Assembly: GCA_005882055.1 (NCBI GenBank)
Contig: VBGQ01000128.1
Span: 1 to 10,332 of the forward strand
Reading direction: 5' to 3'
DNA: 10,332 bases
From: Chloroflexota bacterium
GTDB lineage: Bacteria; Chloroflexota; Limnocylindria; QHBO01
A program made the position numbers and the translations under genes. Positions 1 to 6,980 of the stretch are shown piece after piece. A model generated the notes under the pieces. The model saw nothing but the letters and a program-made list of their open reading frames with translations, was not told the DNA's origin and did no database searches. How positions within the stretch are numbered: position 1 is the first letter of the stretch; every line of letters begins with the position of its first letter.

Positions 1-1040
1 GTCATCTGGGTGTCCTTCTGCAGCATCCAGTTGATGAAGTCTGCAGCCGCCTGCTGGTTCTTGGATGCCTTCGGGATACCGAGCATCCAGTTGCCCATCA
101 TCCCGACGCCGTTGCCAGACGGTCCCTTGGGGATCGGCTCGAAGCCGACCTTGTCCTTGACGGTTGTGCCCGGTCCGAGGACGGCCGTGTTGATCTCGCC
201 AGGCCAGGTCGAGGACTGGTAGCCCTGCCCGGTCGCCATCGCCTTGTCGCGCTCGGCAGCGTCAGAGCTCGCCGGATCGGCCTGGGCAACTGCTTTCAGG
301 TCGTTGACGAGGAACTTGACCGCGGCGAGTGACTGGGCGTTGTCAAAAACCACGTTCCAGTTCTCGTCGAAGACGTCCCCGCCGAACGACCAGAGGATCG
401 GCAGGAAGTCCGCGACGACCGGGTTGGTCGCCTTGCCACGGATGATGTACCCGGCGAAGTTCGACTTGTTCTGGGCCTTCGCGTTGGCCAGCACTTCGTC
501 GTACGAGGCCGGTCCGTTCGGCGTGATGTCCTTCCGCCACATGAACATCTCGACGTTGCCCACGATGGTCACGCCCAACAGCTGCTGTTGCTTGGCCTTT
601 TCGCTCGGCGGGACGGGGCCTCGTGGGGGCGGCCAGGTCCCGACGTCCCAGACGACCTGCGCGACGTCGGTGTCCTTCTGGATGCCGAGCGGCTCGAGTG
701 ATGAAAGCGCGCCCATGGTGCCGAACTTGGGCATCCACGGGTCGTCCATCATGGCCAGGTCATACGTTGAGTCGTTGGCCTGGAAGGCATTCACGAGCTT
801 GGTGTAGAGGTCCGCGTACGGCGCCTCGACGATGTTGATCTTGACGCCGGTCTTCGCGGTGTACATGGGCGCGAGTGCCTTGAGTCCGGTGTCCTCGACC
901 CCCTGGACGGCGGCAATGGTGAGGGTGACATTGCTGCTACCGCCACCGCTCGCCGACGCGCCGTTATTGCCGCCACTGCACGCGGCGAGCACCACGGCAC
1001 TCGCGGCGAATACCGCGAGGGCCTTCATTCGCTGTATCAA
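1..1040 (-). CDS. ABC transporter sugar-binding lipoprotein (C-terminus cut by window edge)
   Basis: This is an extracellular solute-binding lipoprotein of a carbohydrate ABC importer; about 346 residues lie in the window and the C-terminus runs off the left edge. Translation from TTG at 1040 begins MIQRMKALAVFAASAVVLAAC: a short basic n-region, a hydrophobic core and a lipobox ending in Cys21, followed by a Gly/Ser/Asn-rich linker. The body shows solute-binding features such as YDLAMMDDPWMPKF and a late helix with ADFINWML. TTG is preferred because AGGAGG (1047-1052) sits 6 nt before it, whereas the in-frame ATG at 1028 is 18 nt from that ribosome site and would shorten the basic region. It lies 52 bp downstream of the iolG-like gene on the same strand, so an inositol or related cyclitol is the likely ligand (inference from context). 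The permease genes would be beyond the left edge. Confidence 0.87.
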   Translation of the reverse strand, partial: MIQRMKALAVFAASAVVLAACSGGNNGASASGGGSSNVTLTIAAVQGVEDTGLKALAPMYTAKTGVKINIVEAPYADLYTKLVNAFQANDSTYDLAMMDDPWMPKFGTMGALSSLEPLGIQKDTDVAQVVWDVGTWPPPRGPVPPSEKAKQQQLLGVTIVGNVEMFMWRKDITPNGPASYDEVLANAKAQNKSNFAGYIIRGKATNPVVADFLPILWSFGGDVFDENWNVVFDNAQSLAAVKFLVNDLKAVAQADPASSDAAERDKAMATGQGYQSSTWPGEINTAVLGPGTTVKDKVGFEPIPKGPSGNGVGMMGNWMLGIPKASKNQQAAADFINWMLQKDTQM

Positions 1041-1046
1041 CGAGAT

Positions 1047-1052
1047 CCTCCT
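1047..1052 (-). promoter_or_regulatory. Ribosome binding site deciding a TTG start
   Basis: The minus strand reads AGGAGG here, a perfect Shine-Dalgarno core. It is 6 nt from the TTG at 1040 but 18 nt from the ATG at 1028, so it supports TTG as the start of the binding-protein gene. Confidence 0.6.
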
Positions 1053-1072
1053 CTTGTGCTATTCACGACACA

Positions 1073-1086
1073 GCTGGGTGCCCAGC
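1073..1086 (-). terminator. Small hairpin between iolG-like gene and binding-protein gene
   Basis: GCTGGG and CCCAGC flank a 2-nt centre, so the usable stem is about 5 bp with a 4-nt loop. It starts 7 nt after the iolG-like stop codon. There is no U-run, so it is not a clear terminator. It could be an RNA-processing or stabilising hairpin that lets the binding protein be expressed at a different level from the enzymes, as is common for ABC binding proteins (inference). Confidence 0.25.
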
Positions 1087-1092
1087 CGATCG

Positions 1093-2127
1093 TCAGCGCG
1101 AAATCACCTCGGACGACACCTCCTTCTCCCCGCTCGTGTTGATCTCCGCAATCCGGACCGTTCTTCCTTCCCTGAGAGAGCGCGCGGCTGCTTCCGCAAT
1201 CCTCATGGCCTCCAACCCATCGCGCGCGGTGCACCGGCTCTTCCCGCGGCCCGACGCGAGCTCCACGAAGGCAAGCAGCTCGGCGCGATAGGCCGGCGCG
1301 AAGCGATCCAGGAAGCTCTCCCATCCTGGTTCCATGGCGATTCCGTCCGCGTCGAGGGGCAGGATGGGCGTGTGCGGTCCGAGTCCGATCGCCACAGCGT
1401 CGCGCGACCCGACCAGCTCCATGCGGATGTCGTAGCCGCGTGGGTTGTGGCGCCCCCCCGCGAGCACCGCGAACGCGCCGCCGCGCAGCCGCATGATGGC
1501 GACAACCGTGTCCACATCGTCGTGGCGCGCGAACATCTCGAAGCCCAATGCGGCTCCCTGGACGTGGATCGTGTCGACCTCATCACCCGCCACGAATCGA
1601 ACCGCATCGAAATCGTGGATGGCGGCGTCGCGGAAGAATCCGCCCGAGGTCGGGACGTAGGCCTGTGGGGGCGGCTCGTGGTCGCTGGCAATCATTCGCA
1701 CCTGGTAGAGCCGCCCAAGCTCGCCGCTCGTCACCCGACGCTGCGCTTCGCGGTAAGCCGGGTCGAAGCGACGATGGAAACCGAGCTGAAATCTGACTCC
1801 GGACGTGTCGATCTCCTCGACCAGGCGCTCGGTCTGCCCGAGATCGAGTGCGAGCGGCTTCTCGCAGAAGATGGGGACGCCGCGTGGCAGCGCCCGGCGG
1901 ATGAGATCAGAGTGCGCATCGGTGGCTGCGGCGATCACCACCGCGTCCGCAGCGGCGATCGCCTCGTCCACGTCCGCGGTCTCGGCACCGATAGAGGCGG
2001 CTACCTCCGAGGCGCGACCCCGGTCCGCGTCAGCCAGTGTGAGGCGGTCGACGAGCGGGTGCGTCACCAGCACCCGGGCGTGCAGCTGCCCGATACGTCC
2101 CACGCCGATCTGGGCGAGGTGCATCAC
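1093..2127 (-). CDS. iolG: Inositol 2-dehydrogenase-like oxidoreductase (Gfo/Idh/MocA family)
   Basis: This NAD-dependent dehydrogenase of 344 residues probably oxidises myo-inositol to scyllo-inosose, the first step of the pathway, in the cytoplasm. The Rossmann motif GVGRIG is at residues 8-13 and the family EKP motif at 89-91. GGFFRDAAIHDFD supplies Asp167 and His171. Lys90, Asp167 and His171 match the Lys97/Asp172/His176 catalytic triad known for Bacillus subtilis IolG, including the 4-residue Asp-His spacing. Length is normal for the family and no break is seen. The start is GTG at 2127, overlapping the iolE-type stop as GTGA. ATG at 2124 is an alternative, and GGGGAGG just upstream serves either. 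The overlap implies translational coupling. Another cyclitol or sugar as substrate cannot be excluded; the surrounding iol genes favour inositol. Confidence 0.82.
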   Translation of the reverse strand: MMHLAQIGVGRIGQLHARVLVTHPLVDRLTLADADRGRASEVAASIGAETADVDEAIAAADAVVIAAATDAHSDLIRRALPRGVPIFCEKPLALDLGQTERLVEEIDTSGVRFQLGFHRRFDPAYREAQRRVTSGELGRLYQVRMIASDHEPPPQAYVPTSGGFFRDAAIHDFDAVRFVAGDEVDTIHVQGAALGFEMFARHDDVDTVVAIMRLRGGAFAVLAGGRHNPRGYDIRMELVGSRDAVAIGLGPHTPILPLDADGIAMEPGWESFLDRFAPAYRAELLAFVELASGRGKSRCTARDGLEAMRIAEAAARSLREGRTVRIAEINTSGEKEVSSEVISR

Positions 2128-3002
2128 GAACGCCTCCCCTTGCCGTCCGCGGGCCAGCGAAGCATGGCTTCAAGCACGCTGCGACCGATGGCGGCGGCCT
2201 CGCTGGGCGGTTCCCAGCTCGTGTCCTGCTCGACCATCAACCACCCGTCGTGAAGGGCCGCCTCGAACCCCGTGAGCTCTCCCTCCCGAAGGGCCCGCAG
2301 CGGTTCCGCCGCGACATCCTTGAGGTGGACGTGCGCCAGGCGATTACCGTGGCGCTGGATGATCGAGACCGGGTCTCCACCGCCCAGCGTGGCGTGGCCG
2401 ACATCGAGGCACAACCCGACACGGGTCGGCGACGTCGCCTCCATGAGCCGATCGAGCTCCGCGGGCGTCTCGACATAGGTCGCCGCGTGATTGTGGAAGG
2501 CCAGCGTGCGCCCGAGCTCCGCGGTCTGGGCGCCAAGCCGATCCAGGAGTGCGCCAAGACCACGCCAGCCGTCATCGGTCAAGGTCGGCGCATCGTGCGC
2601 GCGTCCGACGCGCTGGTCGCGATCCGGCGTCTGCTCCAGGGCGACGACCAGGATTTCGCCACCGGCGGCGTCGAGGTCCCGCAAGGCGGCGCTTCCGAGT
2701 TCAGCCGCGGCCGGACGCGGCCCCGAGCGATCACAGGGGAGGGACACGTACAGCTCGGCGAGTCGCAGGCCGCGGGCTGCGAGTAGGGCTGCCAGCTGGT
2801 CCCCGTTCGGAAAACCGACGCCGAACTGGGTCCCCGCATATCCCAGGCGAGCGATCTCGTCCAGGACGGTGCCCGGAGGGACCGGTGGACCAAGGTCCCC
2901 GAGGTCAGCGTTGTTCCAGATGATGGGAACCACGCCAATCCGCGCCCGCGCGGCGATGTCCGCCCGATCGCCGTATTGGGACTCCGACCGACGCATGGAC
3001 AT
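2124..3002 (-). CDS. iolE: IolE-type TIM-barrel dehydratase/isomerase, apparently internally shortened
   Basis: This xylose-isomerase-like TIM-barrel protein of 292 residues is the probable inosose dehydratase, converting scyllo-inosose to the trihydroxycyclohexane dione. Visible family signatures are an N-terminal strand ending IIWNN, FHNHAATYVETP (169-180), LDVGH (199-203), HVHLKDV (224-230) and DGWLMVEQD (252-260). These supply the usual Asp, His and Glu metal ligands. Compared with known IolE proteins, the loop after HLKDV is too short: the reading passes from GFEAAL directly to HDGW, where the family has roughly 25 more residues carrying a G-D-G-x-x-D-F type segment. The frame stays open, so this looks like an in-frame deletion near 2250. 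ATG at 3002 is chosen because it follows the iolD-like stop (3017) closely. GTG at 3005 and ATG at 2996 are alternatives, and no strong ribosome site is visible. A divergent sugar phosphate isomerase/epimerase is the other reading. Confidence 0.75.
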   Translation of the reverse strand: MSMRRSESQYGDRADIAARARIGVVPIIWNNADLGDLGPPVPPGTVLDEIARLGYAGTQFGVGFPNGDQLAALLAARGLRLAELYVSLPCDRSGPRPAAAELGSAALRDLDAAGGEILVVALEQTPDRDQRVGRAHDAPTLTDDGWRGLGALLDRLGAQTAELGRTLAFHNHAATYVETPAELDRLMEATSPTRVGLCLDVGHATLGGGDPVSIIQRHGNRLAHVHLKDVAAEPLRALREGELTGFEAALHDGWLMVEQDTSWEPPSEAAAIGRSVLEAMLRWPADGKGRRS

Positions 3003-3016
3003 CACGGGCCGACCGG

Positions 3017-4787
3017 TCACTTCGTCTGCTCCTCGGCCCGCCCCTGGAGCTGGGCGGCGCGCTCCTGCGGGTGGTACTCGGGAATCGGGACGTCCCACCA
3101 TCCAGTCTTATCCGGACCCGACACCGCCAGATCTCGATCCACCGTCACGGCGACCAGCGACGGACCACCGGTGGTCAACGCACGCTCCACGGCGCGTCGG
3201 ACCTCAGAAGCGCCCGAGACGAGTTCCGCGTGCATCCCGAAGGCCCGGCCAATCGCGGCATAGTCGGGGGAATAGATGGATCCGTCTCGCCGATGGAAAT
3301 CCGTGGCGACCGTCCGCCCGAAAAAGGTCTGCTGGCCGCCCTTGATGCTGATCCAACCCGAGTTGTCGAGCACGATCACGCATACCGGAAGACCAAGCAT
3401 CACCAGCGAAGCCAGCTCCTGCATGGTCTGAAGGAAGTCCCCGTCTCCGCAGACCGCCAGGACCTGGGACTCCGGCGCGGCGAGCTGCGCTCCGATGGCG
3501 GCGGGAACGCTGAAGCCCATGGTCGAGAAGCCGCCCGACGTGATGTGCGTGCGCGGCAGGCGCGTCACCCATCGCTGCTTAACCATCCCCTGCGGAAGCC
3601 CCGCCCCGGTGACCACGATCGCGTCCGGGCGCGTCGCGCTCTGCGCCTCGCGCACCGCGCGCGCCATGGTCATTGGCGTCGCCTCGCTCCCAGACAGGAC
3701 CTCGACCTGCTCGAACCACGTGCGCTTTCGTCGCTGAATCTCCTCGAAGTAGGCGGTGCCGCGGTAACTCCGGCCAGGGGCGCCCGGGCCCAGCGCGCCG
3801 AGCAGGTCGCGCAATGTCTCGCGCGCGTCCCCGAGCAACGGAACCGAGACCGGATAGTTCTTGCCGATCTCCCGGGTATCTACGTCCACCTGGATGAGCC
3901 TGGTGGGCGGAATGGCGAAAGTGAGCCCGCGGCGGTAGGAAGAGGAAGACCAGTCGGTGAAGCGGCATCCGACCGCGAGGATCACGTCTGCGTTCGCCGC
4001 GAGGCTGTTCCCGCAGGTGGAGGCCGTGTCACCAATCGTCTGGGCCGCGAGCTCGTGGCTCTCGTCGATCGCGCCCTTGCCCATCCAGGTGGTGACGGTG
4101 GCGGCGCCCAGCCGTTCGGCCAAGGCGGTGAGCTCGGCCGATGCGTTGGCGGTCATGACGCCTCCACCCGCCACAATGACTGGACGCTCCGCGTCCCGCA
4201 GGAGCGCTGCGGCTCGCTCGACATCGTCCGCGGCCGGCCGCGGACCGGAGCTCTCATCGCGCTGCTCGAGGGTTGCGATCCGCACGTCGGCTGACTCGGC
4301 CTGGACGTCCATCGGCAGGTCGAGCAGGACTGGCCCAGGCCTGCCGGAACGCATCTGGTTCCAGGCGCGATCCAGTACGAACGGAAGCTCGTCGACCCGG
4401 GCCTCGCATGTACGTGTGGGCGGAGCCGGTGATGAGCAGAACCGCGGTGCTGTCCACGTAAGCGGTTGCCATGCCGACGACGGTGTTCGCCGCACCGGGG
4501 CCAATGCTGGTGAAGGCGGGCAGCGGCTTTCCGCTTGCCCGATAGAAGCCATCCGCCAGGTGAACCGCGGATTGCTCGTGCATGACCTGGACGATGCGAA
4601 TCTCGTCGCTTCGGTCGATAAGGGCATCGGTGAGGACCCACGATCCATGGCCGGGAATGCCGACTGCGTACTGGACTCCGTGGCGCACCAGGTACTCGCT
4701 CACGATCTGGGCGCCGGAGAGGCGCTCGGTAGCACCTTCGCCCGGGGCGGAATGCCGCGACGCATGGTCCTGAACGGCCACGTTCAT
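3017..4787 (-). pseudogene. iolD: IolD-like ThDP-dependent hydrolase (acetolactate synthase family), frameshifted near 4400
   Basis: This thiamine-diphosphate enzyme is in the iolD position and probably hydrolyses the cyclohexane-dione ring to 5-deoxy-glucuronate. The N-terminal part (4787 to about 4401) runs from MNVAVQDHAS to GSAHTYMRG and includes the catalytic Glu71 in VMHEQSAVHLADGF and the SIGPGAAN motif. The remainder (about 4399 to 3017) lies in a different frame, starting RVDELPFVLDRAWNQM. It contains SGRPGPVLLDLPMDVQAE and the ThDP motif GDGDF, with the family Asn in VLDNSGW. The two parts total about 589 residues. Comparison with acetolactate synthases shows about 24 residues missing between TYMRG and RVDELP, the stretch that carries the conserved DAFQE-type active-site loop. 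It is therefore a net non-triplet deletion, not a single-base slip. The N-terminal frame alone reaches a stop at 4254. Sequence similarity is closer to acetolactate synthase than to classical IolD, so the iolD role rests on neighbours. Confidence 0.7.
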
Positions 4788-4815
4788 ACCTCGGCGGCCT
4801 GACAGGGCCGCAGAT

Positions 4816-4829
4816 GGCAAACGTTTACA
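4816..4829. promoter_or_regulatory. LacI-family operator-like site, iolD-proximal
   Basis: The 14-mer centred on CG at 4822-4823 matches 9 of the 10 fixed positions of the general LacI-family consensus TGNAANCGNTTNCA, with a perfect AAACGTTT core at 4819-4826. It lies about 30 bp before the iolD-like ATG and just downstream of a candidate minus-strand promoter, a position suited to repression. The regulator gene is not in the window. Confidence 0.55.
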
Positions 4830-4853
4830 CGGGTGGAGCGGCGAGGATATCAG
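4824..4853 (+). promoter_or_regulatory. Candidate promoter for the plus-strand transaldolase/iolB arm
   Basis: TTTACA (4824-4829, 5 of 6 consensus matches) is followed after 18 nt by TATCAG (4848-4853, 4 of 6). The -35 would overlap the first operator-like site, so one bound repressor could block both arms. A TAGGAT at 4913-4918 next to the second operator-like site is an alternative -10 but lacks a good -35. Confidence 0.25.
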
Positions 4854-4872
4854 GCGCGCGGCCAGGTGGGAA
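4844..4872 (-). promoter_or_regulatory. Candidate promoter for the minus-strand iol arm
   Basis: On the minus strand TTCCCA (4867-4872) and TATCCT (4844-4849) are separated by 17 nt, each matching 4 of 6 positions of the -35 and -10 consensus. Predicted transcription would start near 4837, placing the operator-like site at 4816-4829 roughly at +10 to +20. This is a weak motif call supported by position between divergent genes. Confidence 0.3.
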
Positions 4873-4917
4873 TATGTCTGGCTGGCGACTCGCCGGAGAT
4901 GCCGCATCGCGCTAGGA

Positions 4918-4931
4918 TGCAAACGTCTCCG
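4918..4931. promoter_or_regulatory. LacI-family operator-like site, transaldolase-proximal
   Basis: The 14-mer centred on CG at 4924-4925 matches 8 of the 10 fixed positions of TGNAANCGNTTNCA and shares GCAAACGT with the site at 4816-4829. It lies 37 bp before the transaldolase-family ATG. The centres of the two sites are 102 bp apart, close to a whole number of helical turns, which would allow looping by a tetramer (inference). It is embedded in a wider inverted repeat, CCGGAGA (4893-4899) and TCTCCGG (4926-4932). Confidence 0.45.
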
Positions 4932-4968
4932 GGAACCGCCGATTCGTCCGCCACCAGAGGCCAAGTCG

Positions 4969-6060
4969 ATGCAGACACGCCAGCAGAGCGCGCTGGCCCG
5001 CACCGTCGCCGAGACGGCCACAGATATCTGGAACGACTCATGCGCCGTCGATGAGCTCGAGTACGCGATCTCGTTCGGCGCCGTCGGCGCAACCGCCAAT
5101 CCAACCATCGTGGTCGACAATTGGAAGAAGGACGCCGCGCACTGGGCGGACCGCACGCGCAGCCTGGCCCTGGAGCAGCCCGCCTGGACGGAGCTCGAAC
5201 TGGCGTGGGCGATCGTCGAGGAGATGAGCGTTCGCGGTGCGAAGCTCCTGGAGCCCGCCTTTGCCGAACACAACGGTCGCCAGGGTCGCCTCTCGGTCCA
5301 GACCAATCCAACCTTTTTTCGCGTAGCGGAGCCGATGTTGGCGCAGGCCATCCGCTTGGCTGGCCTCGCCCCGAACATCATCGTAAAGTTCCCAGCGACC
5401 GCGGCCGGGATCGCGGCAATCGAGGCTGCAACGGTGCGAGGCGTGAGCATCAATGCCACGGTCAGCTTCAGCGTGGCCCAGGCAATCGCCGCCGCTGAGG
5501 CGGTGGAGCGCGGCCTGGCACGGCGGATCGCGGACGGCCTTCCGATCGAGGAGATGGGTCCGGTTGTGACCCTCATGATGGGGCGTCTCGAGGACTGGCT
5601 CCGGGTGGTGTCCGAGCGGGACGGGATCGTTTCGGATCCATCCGCGCTTCCATGGTCCGGCATCGCAGTTTTCAAGCGGGCCTATGAAACCTTTCGTGAG
5701 CGCCGGTATCGGGCCCGCCTGCTGGGTGCTGCGATTCGCCATCAGCTGCACTGGTCCGAGCTGATCGGTGGGGACGTCATCATCACCCTGCCAGCGGTCT
5801 GGCAGCGGCGCTTCAACGCCTCGCTCGTGGAGGTCCGCCCCCGCATCGATGACGCGGTGAACCAACGCCTGGTGGACGAGCTGCGAAGCCACTTCCCGGA
5901 CTTCGAGCGGGCCTACGAGCCCGATGGCCTGACCACGGCCGACTTCGACACGTTCGGCCCTTCGGTGCGCACGCTGCGAGCGTTCATCGGCTCTTACCAC
6001 GAGCTGCTCCACCTGGTAGGCGATGCGCTGCTGCCGAATCCCGACCTGGCTTCGGCGTGA
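4969..6060 (+). CDS. Transaldolase-family Schiff-base aldolase in the iol cluster
   Basis: This 363-residue member of the transaldolase family (class I, TIM barrel) is probably cytoplasmic. Mapping onto E. coli TalB by motif: Asp23 (WNDS) for Asp17, Asn44 (ATANPT) for Asn35, Lys140 (IIVKFPAT) for the Schiff-base Lys132, Asn162 and Thr164 (INATVSF) for Asn154 and Thr156, and Arg206 (MMGRLEDW) for Arg181. Spacing from the lysine to Asn and Thr (22 and 24) is identical to TalB. Three positions differ: Gln111 for Glu96, Thr201 for Ser176 and Met203 for Phe178. Gln at the Glu96 position is the state found in fructose-6-phosphate aldolase (Gln59). Length is nearer the long actinobacterial transaldolases than TalB. 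ATG at 4969 has AGAGG 8 nt upstream. It is first in a plus-strand operon and overlaps iolB by GTGA. It may serve a late inositol step instead of pentose phosphate metabolism; this is inference. Confidence 0.85.
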   Translation: MQTRQQSALARTVAETATDIWNDSCAVDELEYAISFGAVGATANPTIVVDNWKKDAAHWADRTRSLALEQPAWTELELAWAIVEEMSVRGAKLLEPAFAEHNGRQGRLSVQTNPTFFRVAEPMLAQAIRLAGLAPNIIVKFPATAAGIAAIEAATVRGVSINATVSFSVAQAIAAAEAVERGLARRIADGLPIEEMGPVVTLMMGRLEDWLRVVSERDGIVSDPSALPWSGIAVFKRAYETFRERRYRARLLGAAIRHQLHWSELIGGDVIITLPAVWQRRFNASLVEVRPRIDDAVNQRLVDELRSHFPDFERAYEPDGLTTADFDTFGPSVRTLRAFIGSYHELLHLVGDALLPNPDLASA

Positions 6061-6947
6061 ACGAATCGGAGTTTCCTGGCTCGGCTCCGCCCAACGACCT
6101 CTCGGCCGAAGACCTTCGACTGCGGCCAGGTGCGGCCGGGACGGTCGCCGTCACTCCGCAACAGGCGGGTTGGCGCTACCTCAGCTTCCGCCGCCATGGG
6201 CTCAAGGCGGATGAGAAGGTACGCGTTGGCGGCGAGGCGGAGGAGACCGCCATCGTCACGCTCGCCGGTTCACTGGCAGTCGAGCTCGATGCCGCCGGGA
6301 ATCTGGACATTCCGGGCCGACGCTCGGTGTGGGATGGGCTGCCGTGGACGGTCTATCTTCCGCCTGGCGCGCTCGGCTTCGCCCGGGCGGTGGGGCCGGC
6401 AACCATCGCCGTGGCCAGCGCACCAAGTTCCGGGCGCCAGCAGGTGTCGGCGGATCCGGTCATCGTCGGTCCGGAGCAGGTGCGTATCGAGATTCGGGGA
6501 TCCGGCAATGCAACGCGCCAGGTGAATCACATCATCTCGCCGGAGTTCCCCGCGGATCGCCTGGAGCTCGTCGAGGTGTACACACCCGCGGGGAACTGGT
6601 CGAGCTGGCCGCCGCACAAGCACGACACCGACGCCATGCCCGGCGAGGCTGTCCTGGAGGAGATCTACTCCTACGCATTCCGGCGGCCCGAGGCCTGGGG
6701 CATCCAGCGTCTCTACCGTCGCGACGGGTCGCGGGATGAGCTCTGGGCCGTCCGCGATGGCGAGCTCGTCCTGGTGACTGATGGCTATCACCCGTTTGTC
6801 GCCACCCACGGGGAGGATGCCTACTACCTCAACGCGCTGGCCGGGGACCGTCGCACGATGGCCTGCTCCTTCGACCCCGATCTCGAGGCTGTGCGAGAGA
6901 CTTGGGCAACGACGGAGCCAGATCCCCGCGTGCCGCTGGTCAGGTAA
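6057..6947 (+). CDS. iolB: 5-deoxy-glucuronate isomerase
   Basis: IolB isomerises 5-deoxy-D-glucuronate to 2-deoxy-5-keto-D-gluconate in myo-inositol breakdown. The 296-residue product is full length and carries the bicupin family signatures: RGSGNATRQVNHII (147-160), VEVYTPAGNWSSWPPHKHD (172-190) with metal ligands His187 and His189, LEEIYSY (200-206) with Glu202, and DGYHPFVATHGEDAYYLNALAG with His245. These are among the most recognisable iolB blocks, so the identification is firm. The start is GTG at 6057, whose last bases form the TGA stop of the transaldolase-family gene. This implies translational coupling, since no strong separate ribosome site is seen. Its place opposite the divergent iolD/E/G arm is the main reason to read both arms as one inositol cluster. 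No frame break or missing motif was noticed. Confidence 0.95.
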   Translation: MNESEFPGSAPPNDLSAEDLRLRPGAAGTVAVTPQQAGWRYLSFRRHGLKADEKVRVGGEAEETAIVTLAGSLAVELDAAGNLDIPGRRSVWDGLPWTVYLPPGALGFARAVGPATIAVASAPSSGRQQVSADPVIVGPEQVRIEIRGSGNATRQVNHIISPEFPADRLELVEVYTPAGNWSSWPPHKHDTDAMPGEAVLEEIYSYAFRRPEAWGIQRLYRRDGSRDELWAVRDGELVLVTDGYHPFVATHGEDAYYLNALAGDRRTMACSFDPDLEAVRETWATTEPDPRVPLVR

Positions 6948-6980
6948 ACCGGCCCGCGCGAGACAATAGGAGGAAGACGA

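Noticed and set aside
832..2253. Long plus-strand open frame of 473 codons opposite the binding-protein and iolG genes
   Set aside because: Its translation shows no family motif and is rich in Arg/His/Ala, as expected from the antisense of a high-GC gene. The minus strand carries IolG with its full catalytic triad.
3071..4294. Plus-strand open frame of 407 codons
   Set aside because: It is antisense to the iolD-like gene, whose ThDP motif GDGDF and PMDVQAE block are on the minus strand. No recognisable domain in the plus frame.
3017..4648. The 543-codon frame as a complete intact enzyme starting at 4648
   Set aside because: Its first 83 codons give no homology, while the homologous N-terminus is in another frame from 4787. 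The gene is therefore interrupted, not short.
4893..4932. Inverted repeat CCGGAGA/TCTCCGG as a terminator or riboswitch
   Set aside because: The 26-nt spacer and lack of further pairing or U-run do not support a terminator. No known riboswitch core was recognised. It is more likely linked to the operator-like site it overlaps.
5038..6012. Minus-strand open frame of 324 codons opposite the transaldolase-family gene
   Set aside because: It is a shadow frame with no conserved motif; the plus strand has all transaldolase active-site motifs.
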